A stretch of 64,000 nucleotides of DNA, from positions 1-64,000 of the forward strand of contig CASGAM010000025.1 in assembly GCA_949299545.1 (NCBI GenBank). The letters run 5' to 3'. A program made the position numbers and the translations under genes. Below the pieces are notes generated by a model, which saw nothing but the letters and a program-made list of their open reading frames with translations, made no database searches and was not told the DNA's origin. Below are positions 1 to 9,063 of this stretch, piece by piece. This stretch comes from an uncultured Prevotellaceae bacterium. GTDB taxonomy: Bacteria; Bacteroidota; Bacteroidia; Bacteroidales; Bacteroidaceae. How positions within the stretch are numbered: position 1 is the first letter of the stretch; every line of letters starts with the position of its first letter.

Positions 1-275
1 CAAACTCAAAAGTAACATGAAGGGGGCTTTGATGAGTGTGTCGGACAAATTGCTGCTTAGGAAACGGGCTATTATAGAGACGGTAAACGACGAATTGAAA
101 AACATTGCGCAAGTGGAGCATTCCAGACACAGAAGCTTTGACAATTTCATCGTAAACATACTGGGGGCGATTGCGGCGTACTGCATGTTTCCAAAAAAGC
201 CGTGTATCAATGTACAACGTACATTTGACACACAGCTTGCTTTGTTTTGAATTCGTCGAATTCACGTTATTTAAT
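1..275 (+). mobile_element. 3' end of an IS982-family insertion sequence
   Basis: The window opens inside an insertion sequence whose transposase frame runs to position 250. About 20 bp after the stop, the sequence changes into the reverse-strand HTCS gene. The HTCS reading frame ends in three non-native codons within this junction (267-278), so the right boundary of the element lies at roughly 265-279. The other end and any target duplication are outside the window. Confidence 0.8.
2..250 (+). CDS. IS982-family transposase, C-terminal fragment
   Basis: This is the end of a DDE-type transposase, open through the left window edge, so only about 82 residues are present. The segment DKLLLRKRAIIETVNDELKN followed by EHSRHRS, and the closing GAIAAYCMFPKKPC, is the conserved carboxy terminus I recognise from IS982 transposases of Bacteroidetes. 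That region carries the final catalytic glutamate (likely in ETVNDELKN). The annotated ATG at 17 is internal, because the frame stays open upstream of it. The protein would cut and join the ends of its own element. Whether this copy is intact cannot be judged from the fragment. Its insertion appears to have broken the neighbouring HTCS gene. Confidence 0.85.
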   Translation, partial: KLKSNMKGALMSVSDKLLLRKRAIIETVNDELKNIAQVEHSRHRSFDNFIVNILGAIAAYCMFPKKPCINVQRTFDTQLALF

Positions 276-3200
276 TGTATTGAAGCCGGTTAGATCGGCA
301 ATCTCGCTGACTCCAAGTCTGGTGGTACGCAACAGCTGGCCTGCTCGCTTCAGCCTGACCGAACGGATGAACTGCAAGGGGGTCATATTGATTATGGACT
401 GCAATTTACGGTTCAGCTGGGTACGGCTCATCCCGACATCCTCACTCAGGTTCGCAATGGAATAATCCGGATTATCCATATTCTTCTTGACTGAATCCAG
501 GGCTTTCTGCATCAGTTTCTCATCCAATGACGTCGTGGTAATCTCTTCGAAAGAAATTTCGAGCGAATTCCTGAACTGTTGCTGTCTCTTACTTTGCTGG
601 GCTATAAGCTGATTGATACGCGCCAAAAGCATATCCAGATTAAAGGGTTTGGATATATAGGAGTCTACTCCGGCTTCATATCCCTCCACACGTGCCTTGT
701 CTGAATTTCTGGCTGTCAGCAGAATAAAAGGTATGTGGGAGGTTTGGATATTACTTCTCAGACGACGGCAAAATTCCGCTCCGTCCCGTTCCGGCATCAT
801 CAGGTCGGACACGACCAAATCAGGAAACTCTTCTGTAACTACTTTCTCGCCTTCGATTCCGTTTCGGGCTGTCAGAATCTGGAAACGGTGACCGAGTTCT
901 TCTGCCAGGAACTGACGGAACTCCTCGTTGTCTTCCACAATCATGATCTTTTTCTCTTTAGAGATTTCATTTTGTGCAGGATTTTCCAACAGTTGTGGCC
1001 CGTTTTCCGTCACGGTTTCCGTTTCTTTTTCATCTGTCTGTAAATCAGCTGGCAGATACAACGTAAAGCGGGTTCCCTTACCCTGCGTACTCTCAACCTC
1101 CACTCTTCCACCGTGCATTTTCACATACTCCTTAACTAGATGCAGACCGATTCCGCTATCGGGATTTTTCCCATCATAAGGTCTGTCGGCCTGATAAAAA
1201 CGGTTGAATATAAAAGGAATATCCTTTGTGGCAATGCCGCAGCCTGTATCACAGACCTTGATCACCGTTTCTGCATGCTGACTGTCAACGACTTTCTCCA
1301 GAATCACTTTAATCTGGCCGTGCGGTGACGTAAACTTAAAGGCATTGGATAAAAGGTTGCTCAGCACCTTGTAGATTTTTTCATAATCATAGAAGACCTG
1401 CCAATGTTCGGTCTCCGATTCAAAGACCAGTTCTATTTCCTTTTCCGCCGCCAGACTGTCGAACTGCCGGACCACATTTTCTACAAAAGAAGACAGATCG
1501 TTTTTCTTCAGAACCAGTTTTTCGCCCCCTGTTTCCAACTTACGGAAATCAAGCAACTGGTTAACCAGATCAAGCAAACGGCTGGCATTACGATAGATCA
1601 GTTCCAGTTTTTTTCTGATCGGTAAATATCCTGTTTCATGAATCAAAGTTTCCAACGGTGTCAAGACCAGCGTCAAGGGTGTACGGAGTTCGTGACTGAT
1701 GTTAGTAAAAAAAGAGAGTTTCATTCGGTCCAGTTCTTCGTGTTGTTTCCGGGCATTTTCTTTCTCCGCCTGTTGCTGACGGATACGCATTTTCTTTTTC
1801 CAGTTTATCACCATGTAGAACATGCCTGTCATTGCCATCAATACATACAGAGCCCAAGCCCACGGGGCAGCCCAGAACGGCGGCATTACAACGACGGTCA
1901 GCTCTGCCGGAACCTTGTTCCATTTACGGTCGCTGTTTGCCGAATAGACTTTAAACAAATATTTGCCGGGTCGCAAACCGGTATATGTAGCCTGTCCGGC
2001 TCCATCAGTCACCACTTCATTCCAGTCCTTGTCATAACTATCGAGCTTATAGCGATAGTAGGAACGCGTCGGATTGACATAGTTCAGTCCGGAGAAGAAC
2101 AGTGTAATGAAATTCTCGTTGTATTTCAAACGGATTTCAGACGTTTGATTGATATGCTTTTTTAGAATGATATGTCCGTCATAGGCTTCATTTGCCTTCA
2201 AGGGAGTATTAAACAAACAGAATTGGGTAAAAACTGGTTTATTCTCACTCTTATCATAAACGATCCGGGACGGATCAAAATAATTAAAGCCATGAACTCC
2301 ACCAAAGAACAGCAGACCACTATGGGTCTTTATTGCCGTATTCTCATAAAACTTCCCGCTTTGCAAGCCGTCAGCCACACTATAACTGGTAACCGAATAG
2401 TCCGTGCCGCGGTTATCTTTCCGTTTTTCTACCTTACAGATTCCATTCAGTGTTGAAGCCCATACCACACCGTGACGATCCTCCAGCAAAGCTGTTACCG
2501 CATTATTGGGCAGTCCGTCCGCTTCCGTCAATCTCAGGCTCGGTTTCACGTTGCTGTCGAGAATGATCAGACCATCTTCCGTTCCATACCATTCCTTGCC
2601 CTGGCTGTCTTTCAACATACAGAAATACTTAGTTTCCGCATAGCCTTGCTCTTTCAATCCGGACGGTATCCACACGCTGTCTTTTTCAACATCATAACAG
2701 TACAGTCCGCTGTTACCCAATGCCACAAAAGAATGGGAATCCAACGGATAAATGGCATGGACAACCTGATAAGGTTTCAATTCCGGATGCCGGTCGCTCA
2801 ACATGTATTCAATCTGGCCGGTGCACGGATTGAAATAACCGACTCCTCCCGTCACACTGACCCAGAAACGTCCTTCGGGATCTTCATACATCACTCTGGA
2901 TATGTTTTGATTGGGATCGGACGTGAGATTTTCTGTTGAATGCAGATAATTCTTTATCTTGCCGCCATTGATGCAATAAAAGCCATGAAGGAATGTCCCG
3001 ATCCAAAGATTACCGGTATGATCCTTCAAAACGGAAAGACAGATGTCATTGGGTTGAAGCGCAAAGATCTTTTCCGTATTGCCTGTAACCGGATCAAAAC
3101 GGAATACGCCATTGGCTCCGCCTATATACAGTGTGCCATCGTTATCTTCATCAAAACAGCGGATATTTTCATTGGTAATTGTAGAAAAATGATCCGCAGT

Positions 3201-4268
3201 GTGCCCCAGCATAAATTTGCGCATGCTGGGATGGTAATAGCAAAGTCCCTGAAAAAGCGTACCGACCCAGACTCCTCCGTTATCGTCAGCAAACACGCGG
3301 ATATGTCATTGAGCAAAGTACCTCCGTTGGTCAGAGAAATGGAAGGCAAAGAGATCACCTGAAAGGTTTTGGCATCAATGACACGCAGGCCGGATTTCGA
3401 GGTCCCGACCCACACGTTTCCTTCTGCATCCATATCCATGGCCGTGAAGAAATTGGAATATCCGGAAATGCCGGTCACTTTCCGCCAGGTACGTTCCATG
3501 CGATTGAAAAAATAAACGCCCTGGTTATACATCAGCCAAATATCACCGTCCTTATCCGGATGAAGGCAGATCCGGTCCGTATACCGGTTGATCTGATTAA
3601 GGAAAGCGCTTTCCTCAAATACGAATTCAGATGATGAATAGTCCCAATAACGGATCAGTCCACTGTTATACACAATCCAAGCACAGATTCTTGTACTGAG
3701 CCATCTCTACCGGTATACCATAGCGGTGGGTAAAAGCACTGTTACCCTTCTCAACAATCTGCAGGTTTCCCGTACCGATATGATACAGATAAACGCTACT
3801 ATCTTCTGTGACTAACCAGTAATTCTTCCGGTGATCGATAAACAGTTTCTTGATTCGCTGCCGAATGCCCATTGATGCGAGTTCTTCCGTAATATCATAA
3901 TCGTACTGACCGGTCTGCAGATCTAGCAAAAGCAAATAGCCGAGTTCTTTCAGCCACATCCGCCCTTTATTGTCATAATATTCCTTGGGAGGCCGGTTAT
4001 AGTCCCACACATACTTACGTTTTTTGTCATATTCAAACTTATCGAAGGTGGCTCCATTATAGAGATTAAGAATGAAGCCGGTTTTGACTGCTAGACATCC
4101 GTCTGTTGTCATGGTTAGACTACGAATCTGGCTATCCGAAAGTCCGGCAGAAGCATCTATAAGCCTGAATACATATTGTCTTTCATGAACTGATGAAGAA
4201 ACATGCTGTCCCATAAAAAGAAGCAGAAATAAAATGACATATCTCCATTGGTTTGCAGAATATTTCAT
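267..4268 (-). pseudogene. Hybrid two-component sensor/regulator (HTCS), disrupted
   Basis: HTCS proteins sense glycan fragments in the periplasm and switch on polysaccharide-utilisation genes. Here the gene is in three frames: 4268-3666 (signal peptide and first propeller repeats), 3673 to about 3300 (more Reg_prop repeats), and about 3296-267 (1009 codons). The last part has propeller blades, a Y_Y_Y domain near residues 360-470, a membrane helix at 475-497, HisKA with the phospho-His in SHELRTP (about 536), an HATPase with GIGLHLVKEY, a receiver with the Asp in VSDLMMP (about 832), and an AraC-type HTH from about 910. The first shift lies near 3670-3700. The second is consistent with a duplicated AT at about 3300-3304. 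The AraC domain stops after ADLTGFN and runs three codons into the IS982 end, losing the second HTH. The fragments together equal roughly 1330 residues. It is almost certainly non-functional. Confidence 0.9.
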
Positions 4269-4745
4269 GGTACTGAATTAATTTGATTGTTAAATATACA
4301 ATATTTCGTCCAAAAATACTATTTTTAAAACCGAGTCATTAAGTCATTTTATACACAAAACTGGATAATTTGTTGCATCATCGCTTTTTCCTTACATTCA
4401 TATGACGGTCCGCCTTTTTAAACCGTTTGCTTACTGACTGGTTCGGTTTGACATCATAAAATGTTACTGTTTTGCCAACATAGCATATAATAAATTAAAT
4501 TCATAACATTATCATAATTAATATTTTCACACATCTATATAAACTATAATTGGAATAAATAGTATCATGTAAAACACAAAAGACAAATCAAAGATTCTAT
4601 CACCTCTTTTGCGAATATGTACTTTCATCGTTTTATGTTTTTTCAATACATCATTTTAAAATCTTTATATGTTAATAGCTTTGCTACATTTTACTATTTC
4701 TCACTTTTAATTTGTATTTTTGTGGACTTAATAAAATGCTAACGT
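4269..4745. promoter_or_regulatory. AT-rich divergent intergenic region with -7 boxes
   Basis: This 477-bp AT-rich gap separates the leftward HTCS pseudogene from the rightward nitroreductase. On the + strand, TATTTTTG at 4715-4722 and TAGCTTTG at 4676-4683 match the Bacteroidetes -7 consensus TAnnTTTG. The former lies 24 bp before the nitroreductase ATG and is the better candidate. No convincing -33 TTTG was found at 19-21 bp from either. I see no gene in the stretch. Confidence 0.5.
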
Positions 4746-5480
4746 ATGATTAATAACAGAAGAACGATCAGGAAGTATTCGGCGCGGCCTATTGAAGGTG
4801 AATTGCTGGAACGTATACTGGAAGAGGCGGAGAGGACTCAAACGATGGGTAATCTTCAGTTGTATAGTGTTGTCGTGACGCGTAGTGAGGAAATGAAACA
4901 ACGTTTGGCGCCGGCTCATTTTAACCAACCTATGGTGACAGAGGCACCGGTGGTTCTGACAATTTGTGCAGACTTTAACCGGACCAGCAGTTGGTGTAAA
5001 GAGCGGAAAGCTGTTCCGGGTTATGATAATTTCCTTTCGTTTATAAATGCGGCTTCAGACGCTTTGTTGTTTACACAAACGTTGAGTTGTCTGGCAGAAG
5101 CAAATGGTTTGGGCGTTTGTTATTTGGGTACGACAGTTTACATGCCTGAAATGATTATTGATGTTTTGAAACTACCTAAATTGGTGATGCCGATAGCGAC
5201 CCTTACGATCGGTTATCCTGCTGAAATTCCTGAGCAGACAGACCGGCTTCCGCTGGCTTCCATTGTACACGACGAGTTTTATCATGACTATACGTCTCAA
5301 GATATTGACAGATATTATGGCGTTAAAGAAGCGTTGCCAGAGAATAAGAAATTTGTTGAGATCAACAATAAGGAGACGTTAGCGCAAATCTTTACGGACA
5401 TACGATATACAAAGAAAGACAATGAAGCGATGAGTGAAGGGTTCTTGTCTGCTTTGCGGAAACAAGGCTTTCTGCATTAA
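4746..5480 (+). CDS. Nitroreductase-family flavoprotein
   Basis: A 244-residue protein of the FMN-dependent nitroreductase fold, NfsA/Frp-like in its size and in its C-terminal extension after the core domain. The N terminus NNRRTIRKYSARPI is the typical FMN-phosphate-binding start. The stretch SFINAASDALLFTQTL followed by EANGLGVCYLGT is the usual helix and flavin-contact region, and ATLTIGYPAE is the standard core ending. Members reduce nitro groups, quinones or flavins with NAD(P)H; the physiological substrate cannot be read from sequence. It is cytosolic, with no signal peptide. It is monocistronic: the next gene is 0.9 kb away and on the other strand, and a hairpin follows its stop. Confidence 0.88.
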   Translation: MINNRRTIRKYSARPIEGELLERILEEAERTQTMGNLQLYSVVVTRSEEMKQRLAPAHFNQPMVTEAPVVLTICADFNRTSSWCKERKAVPGYDNFLSFINAASDALLFTQTLSCLAEANGLGVCYLGTTVYMPEMIIDVLKLPKLVMPIATLTIGYPAEIPEQTDRLPLASIVHDEFYHDYTSQDIDRYYGVKEALPENKKFVEINNKETLAQIFTDIRYTKKDNEAMSEGFLSALRKQGFLH

Positions 5481-5542
5481 GTCGATCTTGCAGAGCATTT
5501 AAGTTCCGGCAGTCAAACTTTTTTGGAAATACATGTAAGATA

Positions 5543-5582
5543 TAAAAAGCCGACTGATTCGCAATGAACTGGTTGGCTATTT
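5543..5582 (+). terminator. Probable intrinsic terminator after nitroreductase
   Basis: AAAAAGCCGACTGATTC and GAACTGGTTGGCTATTTTT pair with a few G-U wobbles around a short GCAAT loop and are followed by a T-rich run. The hairpin sits about 65 bp after the nitroreductase stop, in the right orientation to end its transcript. Confidence 0.6.
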
Positions 5583-5769
5583 TTATGCCTATTTTCGGAA
5601 TCTCCCGATTTAAGCCTTTGAAGTGTATTTGTAAACAGTCAACATGATTTACATTTTTTTCGGTCCATTCATGAGAGTTACTAACGGCAGGATGACTTTC
5701 GCCTTTTATTAGGTACCGTTTACTACACGCATTTTAGTCTAAAATGCCTTCATTTCTTCATCTTTGTTT

Positions 5770-6184
5770 GTAAGTATAATATATACAGCAGATTACGGGT
5801 GAAGGATTTTTGCAGTTTTTCTTTTATGGCGCCTTCATTATGTCTGTATCTGTCGGCTGTTAGTATATTGCTGCCGGACCTGTTTTGGATGTGATAAATT
5901 CCTTACTAATTTAGGGGATTATCAAAGTTAAAAGATCGTTTCTCTGATATTTTTCTTTCGGGAGAGAGGTTCGGTGGCGGTTTTAAATTTGTTCATTGGC
6001 GTTGTGGGATTTGCGACCTGTCGCCTTATAGATACGACCTGTCGCTTCTACAAGGCGACAGGTCGCAAATTTTATTGAAGGCTTTGTAATTCCGGAAGGG
6101 GATTCCTGAGCCGGAAGAGCATAATCGTGAAGGAACGCAGTATTAAGTCTTTTATCCGTAATCTGCTGTATATATTATACTTAC
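5770..6184. repeat. 415-bp element bounded by perfect 29-bp inverted repeats
   Basis: The 29 bases at 5770-5798 (starting GTAAGTATAATATATACAGC) are the exact reverse complement of 6156-6184. Outside the core, CCTTCA...TTC on the left resembles the reverse complement of GAATAAAGTGAAGGAG on the right, so weaker symmetry extends outward, with about 10 extra bases on the left. Short GTGAAGGA/CCTTCAT motifs recur on both sides of each arm. The interior carries no ORF of note but includes a GCGACCTGTCGC repeat cluster. It resembles a MITE or the remnant of an element with long terminal repeats. No target duplication is evident. Confidence 0.75.
6013..6071. repeat. Dispersed intergenic repeat, site 1
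   Basis: GCGACCTGTCGCCTT (6013-6027) and its exact reverse complement (6052-6066) flank a further CGACCTGTCGC (6034-6044). Each module is itself an interrupted palindrome, GCGAC-CT-GTCGC. The block is followed by AAATTTTATT, the same tail that follows modules at the other sites. It lies inside the 415-bp inverted-repeat element. Confidence 0.8.
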
Positions 6185-6312
6185 GAATAAAGTGAAGGAG
6201 TGAACCCTTTTTTAATAATATTTGCTGTATAGGGTAGGGAGATGTATATCCTGTTTCTGTACGGTAAACATGCTTTGAGGCTTACGAAACAGTCTAAAAT
6301 CTTGTGTAAATT

Positions 6313-6357
6313 AAACTATGTTAGCAATGAGATAATATAACGTTGCTAACATAGTTT
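6313..6357 (-). terminator. Hairpin downstream of dnaA
   Basis: AAACTATGTTAGCAA at 6313-6327 is perfectly complementary to 6343-6357, with a 15-bp loop. It lies about 45 bp beyond the dnaA stop on the reverse strand. Only a weak T-rich stretch (TTTAATTT) follows on that strand, so termination is plausible but not certain. Confidence 0.5.
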
Positions 6358-6402
6358 TATTCTTAAAAATCTCTACAGGTTATATGTCTCAATTTAGTAA
6401 TG

Positions 6403-7812
6403 TTACCTGTCGCTGCTTTTTATCAGTGTTTCAATCTCGTCTACTTTGCTCTTGAAGTTTTTGTCCACTTTCATGCGTCCTTCTACCAGGTTGCAGGAAT
6501 GCAGGACTGTCGCGTGGTTTCTTTTACCTATCAAAGCTCCGATACGTGCGGAAGACAATTCCGTATATTTTTGAGCCAAAAACATGGCGATTTGCCTTAC
6601 TTGTACGACCGTCTGTTTCCTGCTGCTTGTGAAGATGTCTTCTTGCTTAACCTTGAAATACGAACAAACGTTTTCGAGGATGATATCGACAGTAATGGGC
6701 TTATTCTCGATCTTTACGGCACGTCTGACAATCTGTTCTGCCAATGAGAGGTCGACGTCACGATTGTAAACCACCGAATAGGCCATCAATGAATTTACGA
6801 CTCCTTCAAGTTCCCTGACGCTGTTGCTTACGTTTCTTGAAACGTAGTTGATAACGTCTTCAGGAATTTTAAGTCCGTCATGCCTTATTTTGCTTTTGAG
6901 GATGTCGCGGCGCAATTCTTCATTTGGCTTTTCCAATTCAGCCAGCAAGCCCCATTTGAAACGGGTAAGCAGGCGTTCTTCCATGCCTTGAAGGGCTGTG
7001 GGCGGTCGGTCTGATGTCAAAATCAGTTGCTTGCCATTCTGGTGCAAATGGTTGAAGATATGGAAAAATGTATTTTGTGTTTTGGTCAGGCTTGCAAATT
7101 CCTGTACGTCATCAATGATTAGTACATCAATGCTTTGATACCATGTGATAAAGTCATTGACTGTATTATGACGTACGGAATCGGTGTATTGTACCTGAAA
7201 CAAATGTGCAGAGACATAGAGAACGCGTTTTTGTGGGTAAAGTTCCTTGATGCGGGTACCGATGGCGTTGACAAGATGGGTTTTTCCAACGCCTGATGCG
7301 CCGTAAATAAATAACGGATTGAAAGTTGTCTGCTTCGGATGCTCTGCAATCGCACATCCTACAGAGCGTGGCAATTTGTTGCTGAGTCCCTCGATGAAAT
7401 TCTCGAAGTTGTAGTTTGGATTCAGTTGTGAATCCAAATCCTGCGGCATTGCAGCCTGCATGGGCTGCGGTGATTTGTTAGTGCCTTGTGTTGAGGCCTT
7501 CGGACCGGCAATAGCAGATCTGTTGCTGGCTTCAAGGTCAACGGTCAGGTTGTTGGTCCTGTCTGCTTCTATACGATACATAAGCCGTGTACCCGCCCCG
7601 AAAACTTTGTTCAGTACGGTGCGCAGCAAACCGACATAATGCTCCTCCAAGAATTCGTAGACATACTGGCTTGGAACTTGAATAGTCAGTGTGTGCTCTT
7701 GAAAGGACAGGCATTTAATCGGCTCAAACCAAGTTTTATATATCTGCTCGGTAACATTGTTGCTTATGATGGACAAGCATTGTGCCCATTGCAGTTTTGG
7801 TGAACCTTTCAT
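6403..7812 (-). CDS. dnaA: Chromosomal replication initiator protein DnaA
   Basis: DnaA binds DnaA boxes at the origin and, with ATP, melts DNA to start replication. Counting from the chosen start, an N-terminal DnaB-interaction domain with Wxxx[15 protein letters not shown] lies at about 1-80. A variable Gln/Pro linker follows, then the AAA+ domain with Walker A GASGVGKT (about 171-178) and Walker B VLIIDDVQ. The C-terminal duplex-binding domain has the signature [12 protein letters not shown]. The frame is open to 7893, but I prefer ATG 7812 (MKGSPKLQW). DnaA homologues begin near there, and a promoter-like TTTG-N20-GAACTTTG lies inside the longer frame. The resulting length of about 469 aa is normal. 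The gene stands alone and no DnaA-box cluster was seen beside it. Confidence 0.96.
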   Translation of the reverse strand: MKGSPKLQWAQCLSIISNNVTEQIYKTWFEPIKCLSFQEHTLTIQVPSQYVYEFLEEHYVGLLRTVLNKVFGAGTRLMYRIEADRTNNLTVDLEASNRSAIAGPKASTQGTNKSPQPMQAAMPQDLDSQLNPNYNFENFIEGLSNKLPRSVGCAIAEHPKQTTFNPLFIYGASGVGKTHLVNAIGTRIKELYPQKRVLYVSAHLFQVQYTDSVRHNTVNDFITWYQSIDVLIIDDVQEFASLTKTQNTFFHIFNHLHQNGKQLILTSDRPPTALQGMEERLLTRFKWGLLAELEKPNEELRRDILKSKIRHDGLKIPEDVINYVSRNVSNSVRELEGVVNSLMAYSVVYNRDVDLSLAEQIVRRAVKIENKPITVDIILENVCSYFKVKQEDIFTSSRKQTVVQVRQIAMFLAQKYTELSSARIGALIGKRNHATVLHSCNLVEGRMKVDKNFKSKVDEIETLIKSSDR

Positions 7813-7862
7813 GGGGTGATAAGTTTCTTTGTGATTAAAACTGTTCTCTACTTCTACTTCTG

Positions 7863-7894
7863 CAAAGTTCGCAATATTAACTGAAAATTGCAAA
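7863..7894 (-). promoter_or_regulatory. Putative dnaA promoter
   Basis: On the reverse strand, TTTG (7894-7891) is followed after exactly 20 bp by GAACTTTG (7870-7863), close to the Bacteroidetes TTTG-N19/21-TAnnTTTG pattern. It lies about 50 bp ahead of the proposed ATG at 7812, which argues against the upstream start at 7893. Confidence 0.45.
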
Positions 7895-8060
7895 CGTCCA
7901 AAAGAAGGTGGTAAGCAGGATTAAATGCTAATTTGTTTAGATTCAAATCCCTATAGAAAAGCTGTCGAGAGCTTGCTGTGTGTGCTATTGTTTATTTTCA
8001 ATTTTCTGTAGATTAGCAGGTTATTAGATTAATTAAAAAAAGTCGTGATAAATATAATTA

Positions 8061-8134
8061 CAGCCCTTTTGTCTCTATTGGCCTGAAATCAAGGAGATGG
8101 GCTTCCTTAGTTCTTGGAGGAGACAAAAGGGCTG
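8061..8134. other. Long-stem hairpin between mlaD-like gene and dnaA
   Basis: CAGCCCTTTTGTCTC at 8061-8075 is perfectly complementary to 8120-8134, with a 44-bp loop that itself can pair (AAGGA/TTCCTT). It starts 28 bp after the end of the MCE-domain gene on the reverse strand. There is no T-run after it on that strand, so it could be a weak terminator, an RNA-stability element or a small mobile repeat. Confidence 0.5.
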
Positions 8135-8162
8135 TTATTTAGATTTAGTATGAATAAGGGCT

Positions 8163-9050
8163 TTATTTCCTTCCGAAAACGGAGAAATGAACGTAACGCT
8201 TTGGGTTCTCCTTGAGGTCGATTAACAGATTGTTTGCGCTACCGATGGTTTCCTCGACAGACCAATACATTGTTGTGTCATTAAGTAGTAAACCAAGGGT
8301 ATTATCCTTGCTGTTGAGTTTTGCAGACATTTGTTGAAGATAAAACAGTGTTGTGTCTGCTTTGGCAAGTGGGGCTTTTAAATCAAGGCTGTTTAGCTGA
8401 TCTGTCAAGGTAATTACGTTGTCGCCTATACGGTTTATTTTGTTGGTTAAAGCCGGAACATCGTCTTGCAGGAGCTTTTGCAAGTCTGCACTGCTTTTAT
8501 TCAGGTTCTCTGTTACGTGTTTTGTATTTTCCAAAATTTCTGCTATGTTTGGATCGGAAGTCAAGGTGTTGAGGTTGGTCAGAAGGGAGTCGACCTTGTT
8601 CATGATTTCTTCAACTTTTGGCACCAATGTTTCTGCCTTTGCCATCAGGCCGCTTTCGTCAGAACCTTTGATAGTATCTCCCGGTGCATAGTAGCCGTCT
8701 GTTGCGTTTGCCAGTTGTAAGTTCATGGTGCAACCACCCAATACCTCTGCAATTAAGTTGGCAGAACTTCCTTTTGCTATTTTCAGTTTGGGGTCTGCAT
8801 CTATTTGTATCAGTACATTGCCTGGCTTGTTATAATCATATATAATGTCCCTGACTATTCCGATGCTATAGCCGTTGGCATAAACAGGGCTTGATTTTGT
8901 CAGGCCTTTGGCATCTGAAAAAGAGATGTAGTATGTGTTGCTTGACTGGAAGAGATTGATGCCTTTCAGGAAATTCAGCATGATAAAAAGAATGGCGATG
9001 GCAATGATGCCGGTCAATCCGATTTTGACTTCTTTGGTAAAGTATTTCAT
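8163..9050 (-). CDS. MCE/MlaD-domain lipid-transport protein
   Basis: A 295-residue membrane-anchored periplasmic protein. An N-terminal transmembrane helix (about residues 9-30, GLTGIIAIAILFIMLNFLKG) is followed by a single MCE domain (about 38-115, with the typical GLTKSSPVYANGYSIGIV and VLIQIDADPKLKI). A long helical, coiled-coil-prone tail to the C terminus follows. MCE proteins bind phospholipid and work with an ABC transporter to move lipids between the inner and outer membranes. The ABC ATPase and permease are not beside it in this window. It follows the amidase by 13 bp and is probably co-transcribed with it, a pairing that suggests a shared envelope role (inference). Confidence 0.88.
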   Translation of the reverse strand: MKYFTKEVKIGLTGIIAIAILFIMLNFLKGINLFQSSNTYYISFSDAKGLTKSSPVYANGYSIGIVRDIIYDYNKPGNVLIQIDADPKLKIAKGSSANLIAEVLGGCTMNLQLANATDGYYAPGDTIKGSDESGLMAKAETLVPKVEEIMNKVDSLLTNLNTLTSDPNIAEILENTKHVTENLNKSSADLQKLLQDDVPALTNKINRIGDNVITLTDQLNSLDLKAPLAKADTTLFYLQQMSAKLNSKDNTLGLLLNDTTMYWSVEETIGSANNLLIDLKENPKRYVHFSVFGRK

Positions 9051-9063
9051 AATGTAATATGGA

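Larger units (their letters stand above)
5481..6402. other. Gene-free 0.9 kb stretch between nitroreductase and dnaA
   Basis: No credible coding sequence is present. The stretch holds the nitroreductase terminator, a 415-bp element bounded by 29-bp inverted repeats, the first dispersed-repeat site nested within it, and the dnaA-side hairpin. Both strands face this region with gene ends (nitroreductase rightward, dnaA leftward), so no promoter is expected here. Confidence 0.7.

Noticed and set aside
1638-2165. Long + strand frame opposite the HTCS
   Set aside because: It is a shadow of the conserved HTCS reading frame, whose motifs are on the other strand.
4350-4358. TTATACACA, a perfect DnaA-box consensus, near dnaA, with another at 3666-3674
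   Set aside because: Only isolated copies, one of them inside the HTCS pseudogene, with no cluster or unwinding element. This does not support an origin here.
6403-7893. Start of dnaA at 7893
   Set aside because: A promoter-like element lies within the first codons and homology begins at 7812.
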